Source: Meandrina meandrites (taxonomy: Eukaryota > Cnidaria > Anthozoa > Scleractinia > Meandrinidae). From it: a stretch of DNA of 64,000 bases. This document shows positions 32,874 through 46,339 of the stretch, piece by piece (the stretch's first letter is position 1; each line of letters opens with the position of its first letter). The notes beneath the pieces were generated by a model. The model was not told the DNA's origin. It ran no database searches and was given only the letters and a program-made list of their open reading frames with translations. The position numbers and the translations under genes are program-made. The DNA lies in assembly GCA_963693305.1 (NCBI GenBank), contig OY855910.1, positions 23,192,362 to 23,256,361 on the forward strand, written 5' to 3'.

Positions 32874-34506
32874 AGTCTTTTTGTGATGTTTTTTTTTTGC
32901 AATGCATCACCATGGTGCAAAACTGGTAACGCATCGGTGCACGTGAGTTGGACGACGGAATGAACAATTGTGTCTAGTATAATCTAGACTAACTTGTTTT
33001 ACATGTCAATCATCAGTTTTTAAATCCTTTAAGAATATTGATTCACAGAAAAGTACATTCATTTAACCGAGGCAGTGACAGAGTGAGGTACGACAAGAGA
33101 TTGCTCCACTTTCAAAAAAACTTTTTGGAAACGATTTTTTGATCAGCATGGCTCTTTCCACACAAGTAAGTAAATCTCAGCTGCCATTTTTGAAGAATAA
33201 TTTAAAAAGATAATTAAAGTAAGGCGTTTTATTACGACAAAGTGATAAATTTTGAAGCGTTTAAAGACAATTAACTGGCTACAGCTCTGACTTTTCGTTT
33301 CATATGGCTATTTGTTCTGCAGGAAATCTAAAAAACATGCTCATTTTCTACTTCATTCGAAAACAACAAAAAACACACATCTTTGCTTTCAAATCTTTTA
33401 ATAAAAAAAAAAAAAAACAAAAAAAACCAAAACAATTCTAAATCTAAAATGTTGCATTTACAGCAGACGTCAAGCCTTCTACTTTTCGTTCAGTAAGAAA
33501 ATTTGCCATCAAACCTTCAACGGACTGAACAATTACCATTCGATTTGAACTATGCTTGCCAACCCCCAGATTCTCCTATACCTGACCGAAAGGAATGCTT
33601 GGGAAATTAGACACTTCAGCGGCATCCAACACAACCTACCTCCATTTCATGTGTTTTTTAGAAGTGTCGAGCCAGCCAATTCTACCAGCAAAATATTGCA
33701 CCGATTGCATTCTTCAGAAGTCAAATCTCGTCCAAATTGCCTTGGTAGGTCTTGGAATCCAGCCACAGAACGGCCAGAGAGACAACTTCACTCATGAACA
33801 ACCATGTTTCCATACATATAGTTTTGGCGTTCCAATCACCGTCAAATCATCTCTCACTCCTGGTTTCTTTCAGAAGTTTGCCTCTACCCACCATTCAAGC
33901 TTCATGATGCCAGCCTGGGGGCTTCTGCAGTGATAAATGGCTCTGAAAACACTTCTAAACCGAAAACTTACCAGATTTTATCCGAACTGCTCGGCTTATC
34001 GAGCAAGCAACGGCCGAATGCTGACGTCACAATGAAAATTTGAGCCCTCGGTGTTACTAAACAGCGCATAGTTTCAATTAAACCTCTTATATGCGATCAC
34101 GAGATTGTAGAGACTGCCTATGCTCAGAAAAACTCTTAAAAAGCACACAGAGATTTGCCAGTTAAAGGGTTAAGCCAAAAATCAAGAAATATGAACCCTT
34201 TAAACAGCAATCAGGGCGCGATCGTGTTCTATCGGCAAATTTCTACTAACACTGAGCTAATAGCAGAAACTCATCCGTGTTCTAGGGGAAGTCCGCGAAT
34301 CTGAGATTCCAATACTCCAAATCCACCTGTTCCCAAAATCAGGAGCGCGACGTGTGCTTTAACACACTCCGCGCTCCTGATTTTAAAAATACAGAAATAA
34401 AATAAAATGAATAAATAAACAGAAATGAGATAAAAAAAAAAAATGTAAAATGTATTGAAAAAAGATATAATGATGGGCAATTGCTATATTTCAAGCCTGT
34501 GTTCTT

Positions 34507-34579
34507 GGGGAATTAGCTCAAATGGTAGAGCGCCCGCTTTGCATGCGGGAAGTACCGGGATCGATGCCCGGATTCTCCA
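34507..34579 (+). tRNA. tRNA-Ala-TGC: tRNA-Ala(UGC), array unit 10
   Basis: Same gene sequence. First unit with the GAGAAACAACTC and CCGCAATTGCG downstream variants that mark the right-hand subfamily. Confidence 0.97.
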
Positions 34580-35048
34580 ATTTTCTTATTGTTTAATATT
34601 AAACGATTTGCATTGAACGTTAGACAAAATAGAGCTACCAATTACTGTATTTTTACTACCATAAAATTCAGAAGATTAGCCCTGTGCTTATATTTGCTAA
34701 ACATCCCTTTCATTTGGGCTTATTATCAGGGTGGGCTTTGGCGGTATGTTTTTGAGAAACAACTCTCATATTACATCAAGTGTTTTCTTTATGCCTGATA
34801 TTTCTGCATATAATACGGTAGAGTAACGTTCCGCCGCAATCAAGTGCAGCCGCAATTGCGTTACTGAGGATATAAACGAAAACTGAAACTTGAAAATAGT
34901 GAACTTCAGAAATTTTGAAACTGCGGCGCGTTAGGTAATAACTATTCCGACTAACAAAAGTAAAAAAAGGAGCAGTGATTTGCCACGATTTGTAGATAGA
35001 GGTAAGTCGAAAGAAAAATTAAATATTTCACTTGTGAGTCGTAGCGTA

Positions 35049-35121
35049 GTTTCCGTAGTGTAGTGGTTATCACATCCGCCTAACACGCGGAAGGTCGCAG
35101 GTTCGAGCCCTGCCGGAAACA
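35049..35121 (+). tRNA. tRNA-Val-AAC: tRNA-Val(AAC), array unit 10
   Basis: Gene unchanged; spacing 542 bp; ACAAGTCT 3'-flank variant. Confidence 0.97.
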
Positions 35122-36752
35122 AGTCTTTTTGTGATGTTTTTTTTTTGCAATGCATCACCATGGTGCAAAACTGGTAACGCATCGGTGCACGTGAGTTGGA
35201 CGACGGAATGAACAATTGTGTCTAGTATAATCTAGACTAACTTGTTTTACATGTCAATCATCAGTTTTTAAATCCTTTAAGAATATTGATTCACAGAAAA
35301 GTACATTCATTTAACCGAGGCAGTGACAGAGTGAGGTACGACAAGAGATTGCTCCACTTTCAAAAAAACTTTTTGGAAACGATTTTTTGATCAGCATGGC
35401 TCTTTCCACACAAGTAAGTAAATCTCAGCTGCCATTTTTGAAGAATAATTTAAAAAGATAATTAAAGTAAGGCGTTTTATTACGACAAAGTGATAAATTT
35501 TGAAGCGTTTAAAGACAATTAACTGGCTACAGCTCTGACTTTTCGTTTCATATGGCTATTTGTTCTGCAGGAAATCTAAAAAACATGCTCATTTTCTACT
35601 TCATTCGAAAACAACAAAAAACACACATCTTTGCTTTCAAATCTTTTAATAAAAAAAAAAAAAAACAAAAAAAACCAAAACAATTCTAAATCTAAAATGT
35701 TGCATTTACAGCAGACGTCAAGCCTTCTACTTTTCGTTCAGTAAGAAAATTTGCCATCAAACCTTCAACGGACTGAACAATTACCATTCGATTTGAACTA
35801 TGCTTGCCAACCCCCAGATTCTCCTATACCTGACCGAAAGGAATGCTTGGGAAATTAGACACTTCAGCGGCATCCAACACAACCTACCTCCATTTCATGT
35901 GTTTTTTAGAAGTGTCGAGCCAGCCAATTCTACCAGCAAAATATTGCACCGATTGCATTCTTCAGAAGTCAAATCTCGTCCAAATTGCCTTGGTAGGTCT
36001 TGGAATCCAGCCACAGAACGGCCAGAGAGACAACTTCACTCATGAACAACCATGTTTCCATACATATAGTTTTGGCGTTCCAATCACCGTCAAATCATCT
36101 CTCACTCCTGGTTTCTTTCAGAAGTTTGCCTCTACCCACCATTCAAGCTTCATGATGCCAGCCTGGGGGCTTCTGCAGTGATAAATGGCTCTGAAAACAC
36201 TTCTAAACCGAAAACTTACCAGATTTTATCCGAACTGCTCGGCTTATCGAGCAAGCAACGGCCGAATGCTGACGTCACAATGAAAATTTGAGCCCTCGGT
36301 GTTACTAAACAGCGCATAGTTTCAATTAAACCTCTTATATGCGATCACGAGATTGTAGAGACTGCCTATGCTCAGAAAAACTCTTAAAAAGCACACAGAA
36401 ATTTGCCAGTTAAAGGGTTAAGCCAAAAATCAAGAAATATGAACCCTTTAAACAGCAATCAGGGCGTGATCGTGTTCTATCGGCAAATTTCTACTAACAC
36501 TGAGCTAATAGCAGAAACTCATCCGTGTTCTAGGGGAAGTCCGCGAATCTGAGATTCCAATACTCCAAATCCACCTGTTCCCAAAATCAGGAGCGCGACG
36601 TGTGCTTTAACACACTCCGCGCTCCTGATTTTAAAAATACAGAAATAAAATAAAATGAATAAATAAACAGAAATGAGATAAAAAAAAAATGTAAAATGTA
36701 TTGAAAAAAGATATAATGATGGGCAATTGCTATATTTCAAGCCTGTGTTCTT

Positions 36753-36825
36753 GGGGAATTAGCTCAAATGGTAGAGCGCCCGCTTTGCATGCGGGAAGTA
36801 CCGGGATCGATGCCCGGATTCTCCA
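36753..36825 (+). tRNA. tRNA-Ala-TGC: tRNA-Ala(UGC), array unit 11
   Basis: Same gene sequence. Unit 11 reverts to the left-hand subfamily markers (GAGCAACAAC, CCGCGATTGCG) and shares GGGCGTGATCG with unit 9. Confidence 0.97.
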
Positions 36826-37285
36826 ATTTTCTTATTGTTTAATATTAAACGATTTGCATTGAACGTTAGACAAAATAGAGCTACCAATTACTGTATTTTT
36901 ACTACCATAAAATTCAGAAGATTAGCCCTGTGCTTATATTTGCTAAACATCCCTTTCATTTGGGCTTATTATCAGGGTGGGCTTTGGCGGTATGTTTTTG
37001 AGCAACAACTCTCATATTACATCAAGTGTTTTCTTTATGCCTGATATTTCTGCATATAATACGGTAGAGTAACGTTCCGCCGCAATCAAGTGCAGCCGCG
37101 ATTGCGTTACTGAGGATATAAACGAAAACTGAAACTTGAAAACAGTGAACTTCAGAAATTTTGAAACTGCGGGGCGTTAGGTAATAACTATTCCGACTAA
37201 AAAAAAGAGCAGTGATTTGCCACGATTTGTAGATAGAGGTAAGTCGAAAGAAAAATTAAATATTTCACTTGTGAGTCGTAGCGTA

Positions 37286-37358
37286 GTTTCCGTAGTGTAG
37301 TGGTTATCACATCCGCCTAACACGCGGAAGGTCGCAGGTTCGAGCCCTGCCGGAAACA
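37286..37358 (+). tRNA. tRNA-Val-AAC: tRNA-Val(AAC), array unit 11
   Basis: Gene unchanged; 533-bp spacing class as in unit 9. Confidence 0.97.
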
Positions 37359-38984
37359 ACTCTTTTTGTGATGTTTTTTTTGCAATGCATCACCATGGTG
37401 CAAAACTGGTAACGCATCGGTGCACGTGAGTTGGACGACGGAATGAACAATTGTGTCTAGTATAATCTAGACTAACTTGTTTTACATGTCAATCATCAGT
37501 TTTTAAATCCTTTAAGAATATTGATTCACAGAAAAGTACATTCATTTAACCGAGGCAGTGACAGAGTGAGGTACGACAAGAGATTGCTCCACTTTCAAAA
37601 AAACTTTTTGGAAACGATTTTTTGATCAGCATGGCTCTTTCCACACAAGTAAGTAAATCTCAGCTGCCATTTTTGAAGAATAATTTAAAAAGATAATTAA
37701 AGTAAGGCGTTTTATTACGACAAAGTGATAAATTTTGAAGCGTTTAAAGCCAATTAACTGGCTACAGCTCTGACTTTTCGTTTCATATGGCTATTTGTTC
37801 TGCAGGAAATCTAAAAAACATGCTCATTTTCTACTTCATTCGAAAACAACAAAAAACACACATCTTTGCTTTCAAATCTTTTAATAAAAAAAAAAACAAA
37901 AAAAAACAAAACAATTCTAAATCTAAAATGTTGCATTTACAGCAGACGTCAAGCCTTCTACTTTTCGTTCAGTAAGAAAATTTGCCATCAAACCTTCAAC
38001 GGACTGAACAATTACCATTCGATTTGAACTATGCTTGCCAACCCCCAGATTCTCCTATACCTGACCGAAAGGAATGCTTGGGAAATTAGACACTTCAGCG
38101 GCATCCAACACAACCTACCTCCATTTCATGTGTTTTTTAGAAGTGTCGAGCCAGCCAATTCTACCAGCAAAATATTGCACCGATTGCATTCTTCAGAAGT
38201 CAAATCTCGTCCAAATTGCCTTGGTAGGTCTTGGAATCCAGCCACAGAACGGCCAGAGAGACAACTTCACTCATGAACAACCATGTTTCCATACATATAG
38301 TTTTGGCGTTCCAATCACCGTCAAATCATCTCTCACTCCTGGTTTCTTTCAGAAGTTTGCCTCTACCCACCATTCAAGCTTCATGATGCCAGCCTGGGGG
38401 CTTCTGCAGTGATAAATGGCTCTGAAAACACTTCTAAACCGAAAACTTACCAGATTTTATCCGAACTGCTCGGCTTATCGAGCAAGCAACGGCCGAATGC
38501 TGACGTCACAATGAAAATTTGAGCCCTCGGTGTTACTAAACAGCGCATAGTTTCAATTAAACCTCTTATATGCGATCACGAGATTGTAGAGACTGCCTAT
38601 GCTCAGAAAAACTCTTAAAAAGCACACAGAAATTTGCCAGTTAAAGGGTTAAGCCAAAAATCAAGAAATATGAACCCTTTAAACAGCAATCAGGGCGCGA
38701 TCGTGTTCTATCGGCAAATTTCTACTAACACTGAGCTAATAGCAGAAACTCATCCGTGTTCTAGGGGAAGTCCGCGAATCTGAGATTCCAATACTCCAAA
38801 TCCACCTGTTCCCAAAATCAGGAGCGCGACGTGTGCTTTAACACACTCCGCGCTCCTGATTTTAAAAATACAGAAATAAAATAAAATGAATAAATAAACA
38901 GAAATGAGATAAAAAAAAAAATGTAAAATGTATTGAAAAAAGATATAATGATGGGCAATTGCTATATTTCAAGCCTGTGTTCTT

Positions 38985-39057
38985 GGGGAATTAGCTCAAA
39001 TGGTAGAGCGCCCGCTTTGCATGCGGGAAGTACCGGGATCGATGCCCGGATTCTCCA
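38985..39057 (+). tRNA. tRNA-Ala-TGC: tRNA-Ala(UGC), array unit 12
   Basis: Same gene sequence; right-hand subfamily markers from here to unit 21. Private GTTTAAAGCCAATTAAC near 37742 at the start of the unit. Confidence 0.97.
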
Positions 39058-39526
39058 ATTTTCTTATTGTTTAATATTAAACGATTTGCATTGAACGTTA
39101 GACAAAATAGAGCTACCAATTACTGTATTTTTACTACCATAAAATTCAGAAGATTAGCCCTGTGCTTATATTTGCTAAACATCCCTTTCATTTGGGCTTA
39201 TTATCAGGGTGGGCTTTGGCGGTATGTTTTTGAGAAACAACTCTCATATTACATCAAGTGTTTTCTTTATGCCTGATATTTCTGCATATAATACGGTAGA
39301 GTAACGTTCCGCCGCAATCAAGTGCAGCCGCAATTGCGTTACTGAGGATATAAACGAAAACTGAAACTTGAAAATAGTGAACTTCAGAAATTTTGAAACT
39401 GCGGCGCGTTAGGTAATAACTATTCCGACTAACAAAAGTAAAAAAAAGAGCAGTGATTTGCCACGATTTGTAGATAGAGGTAAGTCGAAAGAAAAATTAA
39501 ATATTTCACTTGTGAGTCGTAGCGTA

Positions 39527-39599
39527 GTTTCCGTAGTGTAGTGGTTATCACATCCGCCTAACACGCGGAAGGTCGCAGGTTCGAGCCCTGCCGGAAACA
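39527..39599 (+). tRNA. tRNA-Val-AAC: tRNA-Val(AAC), array unit 12
   Basis: Gene unchanged; spacing 542 bp. Confidence 0.97.
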
Positions 39600-41229
39600 A
39601 CTCTTTTTGTGATGTTTTTTTTTTGCAATGCATCACCATGGTGCAAAACTGGTAACGCATCGGTGCACGTGAGTTGGACGACGGAATGAACAATTGTGTC
39701 TAGTATAATCTAGACTAACTTGTTTTACATGTCAATCATCAGTTTTTAAATCCTTTAAGAATATTGATTCACAGAAAAGTACATTCATTTAACCGAGGCA
39801 GTGACAGAGTGAGGTACGACAAGAGATTGCTCCACTTTCAAAAAAACTTTTTGGAAACGATTTTTTGATCAGCATGGCTCTTTCCACACAAGTAAGTAAA
39901 TCTCAGCTGCCATTTTTGAAGAATAATTTAAAAAGATAATTAAAGTAAGGCGTTTTATTACGACAAAGTGATAAATTTTGAAGCGTTTAAAGACAATTAA
40001 CTGGCTACAGCTCTGACTTTTCGTTTCATATGGCTATTTGTTCTGCAGGAAATCTAAAAAACATGCTCATTTTCTACTTCATTCGAAAACAACAAAAAAC
40101 ACACATCTTTGCTTTCAAATCTTTTAATAAAAAAAAAAAAACAAAAAAAACCAAAACAATTCTAAATCTAAAATGTTGCATTTACAGCAGACGTCAAGCC
40201 TTCTACTTTTCGTTCAGTAAGAAAATTTGCCATCAAACCTTCAACGGACTGAACAATTACCATTCGATTTGAACTATGCTTGCCAACCCCCAGATTCTCC
40301 TATACCTGACCGAAAGGAATGCTTGGGAAATTAGACACTTCAGCGGCATCCAACACAACCTACCTCCATTTCATGTGTTTTTTAGAAGTGTCGAGCCAGC
40401 CAATTCTACCAGCAAAATATTGCACCGATTGCATTCTTCAGAAGTCAAATCTCGTCCAAATTGCCTTGGTAGGTCTTGGAATCCAGCCACAGAACGGCCA
40501 GAGAGACAACTTCACTCATGAACAACCATGTTTCCATACATATAGTTTTGGCGTTCCAATCACCGTCAAATCATCTCTCACTCCTGGTTTCTTTCAGAAG
40601 TTTGCCTCTACCCACCATTCAAGCTTCATGATGCCAGCCTGGGGGCTTCTGCAGTGATAAATGGCTCTGAAAACACTTCTAAACCGAAAACTTACCAGAT
40701 TTTATCCGAACTGCTCGGCTTATCGAGCAAGCAACGGCCGAATGCTGACGTCACAATGAAAATTTGAGCCCTCGGTGTTACTAAACAGCGCATAGTTTCA
40801 ATTAAACCTCTTATATGCGATCACGAGATTGTAGAGACTGCCTATGCTCAGAAAAACTCTTAAAAAGCACACAGAAATTTGCCAGTTAAAGGGTTAAGCC
40901 AAAAATCAAGAAATATGAACCCTTTAAACAGCAATCAGGGCGCGATCGTGTTCTATCGGCAAATTTCTACTAACACTGAGCTAATAGCAGAAACTCATCC
41001 GTGTTCTAGGGGAAGTCCGCGAATCTGAGATTCCAATACTCCAAATCCACCTGTTCCCAAAATCAGGAGCGCGACGTGTGCTTTAACACACTCCGCGCTC
41101 CTGATTTTAAAAATACAGAAATAAAATAAAATGAATAAATAAACAGAAATGAGATAAAAAAAAAAATGTAAAATGTATTGAAAAAAGATATAATGATGGG
41201 CAATTGCTATATTTCAAGCCTGTGTTCTT

Positions 41230-41302
41230 GGGGAATTAGCTCAAATGGTAGAGCGCCCGCTTTGCATGCGGGAAGTACCGGGATCGATGCCCGGATTCTC
41301 CA
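41230..41302 (+). tRNA. tRNA-Ala-TGC: tRNA-Ala(UGC), array unit 13
   Basis: Same gene sequence. Unit 13 is almost the same as units 12 and 14; unit length 2245. Confidence 0.97.
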
Positions 41303-41771
41303 ATTTTCTTATTGTTTAATATTAAACGATTTGCATTGAACGTTAGACAAAATAGAGCTACCAATTACTGTATTTTTACTACCATAAAATTCAGAAGATT
41401 AGCCCTGTGCTTATATTTGCTAAACATCCCTTTCATTTGGGCTTATTATCAGGGTGGGCTTTGGCGGTATGTTTTTGAGAAACAACTCTCATATTACATC
41501 AAGTGTTTTCTTTATGCCTGATATTTCTGCATATAATACGGTAGAGTAACGTTCCGCCGCAATCAAGTGCAGCCGCAATTGCGTTACTGAGGATATAAAC
41601 GAAAACTGAAACTTGAAAATAGTGAACTTCAGAAATTTTGAAACTGCGGCGCGTTAGGTAATAACTATTCCGACTAACAAAAGTAAAAAAAAGAGCAGTG
41701 ATTTGCCACGATTTGTAGATAGAGGTAAGTCGAAAGAAAAATTAAATATTTCACTTGTGAGTCGTAGCGTA

Positions 41772-41844
41772 GTTTCCGTAGTGTAGTGGTTATCACATCC
41801 GCCTAACACGCGGAAGGTCGCAGGTTCGAGCCCTGCCGGAAACA
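41772..41844 (+). tRNA. tRNA-Val-AAC: tRNA-Val(AAC), array unit 13
   Basis: Gene unchanged; spacing 542 bp. Confidence 0.97.
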
Positions 41845-43476
41845 ACTCTTTTTGTGATGTTTTTTTTTTGCAATGCATCACCATGGTGCAAAACTGGTAA
41901 CGCATCGGTGCACGTGAGTTGGACGACGGAATGAACAATTGTGTCTAGTATAATCTAGACTAACTTGTTTTACATGTCAATCATCAGTTTTTAAATCCTT
42001 TAAGAATATTGATTCACAGAAAAGTACATTCATTTAACCGAGGCAGTGACAGAGTGAGGTACGACAAGAGATTGCTCCACTTTCAAAAAAACTTTTTGGA
42101 AACGATTTTTTGATCAGCATGGCTCTTTCCACACAAGTAAGTAAATCTCAGCTGCCATTTTTGAAGAATAATTTAAAAAGATAATTAAAGTAAGGCGTTT
42201 TATTACGACAAAGTGATAAATTTTGAAGCGTTTAAAGACAATTAACTGGCTACAGCTCTGACTTTTCGTTTCATATGGCTATTTGTTCTGCAGGAAATCT
42301 AAAAAACATGCTCATTTTCTACTTCATTCGAAAACAACAAAAAACACACATCTTTGCTTTCAAATCTTTTAATAAAAAAAAAAAAACAAAAAAAACCAAA
42401 ACAATTCTAAATCTAAAATGTTGCATTTACAGCAGACGTCAAGCCTTCTACTTTTCGTTCAGTAAGAAAATTTGCCATCAAACCTTCAACGGACTGAACA
42501 ATTACCATTCGATTTGAACTATGCTTGCCAACCCCCAGATTCTCCTATACCTGACCGAAAGGAATGCTTGGGAAATTAGACACTTCAGCGGCATCCAACA
42601 CAACCTACCTCCATTTCATGTGTTTTTTAGAAGTGTCGAGCCAGCCAATTCTACCAGCAAAATATTGCACCGATTGCATTCTTCAGAAGTCAAATCTCGT
42701 CCAAATTGCCTTGGTAGGTCTTGGAATCCAGCCACAGAACGGCCAGAGAGACAACTTCACTCATGAACAACCATGTTTCCATACATATAGTTTTGGCGTT
42801 CCAATCACCGTCAAATCATCTCTCACTCCTGGTTTCTTTCAGAAGTTTGCCTCTACCCACCATTCAAGCTTCATGATGCCAGCCTGGGGGCTTCTGCAGT
42901 GATAAATGGCTCTGAAAACACTTCTAAACCGAAAACTTACCAGATTTTATCCGAACTGCTCGGCTTATCGAGCAAGCAACGGCCGAATGCTGACGTCACA
43001 ATGAAAATTTGAGCCCTCGGTGTTACTAAACAGCGCATAGTTTCAATTAAACCTCTTATATGCGATCACGAGATTGTAGAGACTGCCTATGCTCAGAAAA
43101 ACTCTTAAAAAGCACACAGAGATTTGCCAGTTAAAGGGTTAAGCCAAAAATCAAGAAATATGAACCCTTTAAACAGCAATCAGGGCGCGATCGTGTTCTA
43201 TCGGCAAATTTCTACTAACACTGAGCTAATAGCAGAAACTCATCCGTGTTCTAGGGGAAGTCCGCGAATCTGAGATTCCAATACTCCAAATCCACCTGTT
43301 CCCAAAATCAGGAGCGCGACGTGTGCTTTAACACACTCCGCGCTCCTGATTTTAAAAATACAGAAATAAAATAAAATGAATAAATAAACAGAAATGAGAT
43401 AAAAAAAAAAAAATGTAAAATGTATTGAAAAAAGATATAATGATGGGCAATTGCTATATTTCAAGCCTGTGTTCTT

Positions 43477-43549
43477 GGGGAATTAGCTCAAATGGTAGAG
43501 CGCCCGCTTTGCATGCGGGAAGTACCGGGATCGATGCCCGGATTCTCCA
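43477..43549 (+). tRNA. tRNA-Ala-TGC: tRNA-Ala(UGC), array unit 14
   Basis: Same gene sequence. From this unit on the transposon end reads ACAGAGATTTGCC rather than ACAGAAATTTGCC. Confidence 0.97.
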
Positions 43550-44018
43550 ATTTTCTTATTGTTTAATATTAAACGATTTGCATTGAACGTTAGACAAAAT
43601 AGAGCTACCAATTACTGTATTTTTACTACCATAAAATTCAGAAGATTAGCCCTGTGCTTATATTTGCTAAACATCCCTTTCATTTGGGCTTATTATCAGG
43701 GTGGGCTTTGGCGGTATGTTTTTGAGAAACAACTCTCATATTACATCAAGTGTTTTCTTTATGCCTGATATTTCTGCATATAATACGGTAGAGTAACGTT
43801 CCGCCGCAATCAAGTGCAGCCGCAATTGCGTTACTGAGGATATAAACGAAAACTGAAACTTGAAAATAGTGAACTTCAGAAATTTTGAAACTGCGGCGCG
43901 TTAGGTAATAACTATTCCGACTAACAAAAGTAAAAAAAAGAGCAGTGATTTGCCACGATTTGTAGATAGAGGTAAGTCGAAAGAAAAATTAAATATTTCA
44001 CTTGTGAGTCGTAGCGTA

Positions 44019-44091
44019 GTTTCCGTAGTGTAGTGGTTATCACATCCGCCTAACACGCGGAAGGTCGCAGGTTCGAGCCCTGCCGGAAACA
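44019..44091 (+). tRNA. tRNA-Val-AAC: tRNA-Val(AAC), array unit 14
   Basis: Gene unchanged; spacing 542 bp; ACAAGTCT 3'-flank variant shared with units 9 and 10. Confidence 0.97.
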
Positions 44092-45724
44092 AGTCTTTTT
44101 GTGATGTTTTTTTTTTGCAATGCATCACCATGGTGCAAAACTGGTAACGCATCGGTGCACGTGAGTTGGACGACGGAATGAACAATTGTGTCTAGTATAA
44201 TCTAGACTAACTTGTTTTACATGTCAATCATCAGTTTTTAAATCCTTTAAGAATATTGATTCACAGAAAAGTACATTCATTTAACCGAGGCAGTGACAGA
44301 GTGAGGTACGACAAGAGATTGCTCCACTTTCAAAAAAACTTTTTGGAAACGATTTTTTGATCAGCATGGCTCTTTCCACACAAGTAAGTAAATCTCAGCT
44401 GCCATTTTTGAAGAATAATTTAAAAAGATAATTAAAGTAAGGCGTTTTATTACGACAAAGTGATAAATTTTGAAGCGTTTAAAGACAATTAACTGGCTAC
44501 AGCTCTGACTTTTCGTTTCATATGGCTATTTGTTCTGCAGGAAATCTAAAAAACATGCTCATTTTCTACTTCATTCGAAAACAACAAAAAACACACATCT
44601 TTGCTTTCAAATCTTTTAATAAAAAAAAAAAAAAACAAAAAAAACCAAAACAATTCTAAATCTAAAATGTTGCATTTACAGCAGACGTCAAGCCTTCTAC
44701 TTTTCGTTCAGTAAGAAAATTTGCCATCAAACCTTCAACGGACTGAACAATTACCATTCGATTTGAACTATGCTTGCCAACCCCCAGATTCTCCTATACC
44801 TGACCGAAAGGAATGCTTGGGAAATTAGACACTTCAGCGGCATCCAACACAACCTACCTCCATTTCATGTGTTTTTTAGAAGTGTCGAGCCAGCCAATTC
44901 TACCAGCAAAATATTGCACCGATTGCATTCTTCAGAAGTCAAATCTCGTCCAAATTGCCTTGGTAGGTCTTGGAATCCAGCCACAGAACGGCCAGAGAGA
45001 CAACTTCACTCATGAACAACCATGTTTCCATACATATAGTTTTGGCGTTCCAATCACCGTCAAATCATCTCTCACTCCTGGTTTCTTTCAGAAGTTTGCC
45101 TCTACCCACCATTCAAGCTTCATGATGCCAGCCTGGGGGCTTCTGCAGTGATAAATGGCTCTGAAAACACTTCTAAACCGAAAACTTACCAGATTTTATC
45201 CGAACTGCTCGGCTTATCGAGCAAGCAACGGCCGAATGCTGACGTCACAATGAAAATTTGAGCCCTCGGTGTTACTAAACAGCGCATAGTTTCAATTAAA
45301 CCTCTTATATGCGATCACGAGATTGTAGAGACTGCCTATGCTCAGAAAAACTCTTAAAAAGCACACAGAGATTTGCCAGTTAAAGGGTTAAGCCAAAAAT
45401 CAAGAAATATGAACCCTTTAAACAGCAATCAGGGCGCGATCGTGTTCTATCGGCAAATTTCTACTAACACTGAGCTAATAGCAGAAACTCATCCGTGTTC
45501 TAGGGGAAGTCCGCGAATCTGAGATTCCAATACTCCAAATCCACCTGTTCCCAAAATCAGGAGCGCGACGTGTGCTTTAACACACTCCGCGCTCCTGATT
45601 TTAAAAATACAGAAATAAAATAAAATGAATAAATAAACAGAAATGAGATAAAAAAAAAAAATGTAAAATGTATTGAAAAAAGATATAATGATGGGCAATT
45701 GCTATATTTCAAGCCTGTGTTCTT

Positions 45725-45797
45725 GGGGAATTAGCTCAAATGGTAGAGCGCCCGCTTTGCATGCGGGAAGTACCGGGATCGATGCCCGGATTCTCCA
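45725..45797 (+). tRNA. tRNA-Ala-TGC: tRNA-Ala(UGC), array unit 15
   Basis: Same gene sequence; unit length 2249. Confidence 0.97.
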
Positions 45798-46266
45798 ATT
45801 TTCTTATTGTTTAATATTAAACGATTTGCATTGAACGTTAGACAAAATAGAGCTACCAATTACTGTATTTTTACTACCATAAAATTCAGAAGATTAGCCC
45901 TGTGCTTATATTTGCTAAACATCCCTTTCATTTGGGCTTATTATCAGGGTGGGCTTTGGCGGTATGTTTTTGAGAAACAACTCTCATATTACATCAAGTG
46001 TTTTCTTTATGCCTGATATTTCTGCATATAATACGGTAGAGTAACGTTCCGCCGCAATCAAGTGCAGCCGCAATTGCGTTACTGAGGATATAAACGAAAA
46101 CTGAAACTTGAAAATAGTGAACTTCAGAAATTTTGAAACTGCGGCGCGTTAGGTAATAACTATTCCGACTAACAAAAGTAAAAAAAGGAGCAGTGATTTG
46201 CCACGATTTGTAGATAGAGGTAAGTCGAAAGAAAAATTAAATATTTCACTTGTGAGTCGTAGCGTA

Positions 46267-46339
46267 GTTTCCGTAGTGTAGTGGTTATCACATCCGCCTA
46301 ACACGCGGAAGGTCGCAGGTTCGAGCCCTGCCGGAAACA
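46267..46339 (+). tRNA. tRNA-Val-AAC: tRNA-Val(AAC), array unit 15
   Basis: Gene unchanged; spacing 542 bp. Upstream AAAAAAGGAGCAG variant shared with unit 10. Confidence 0.97.
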
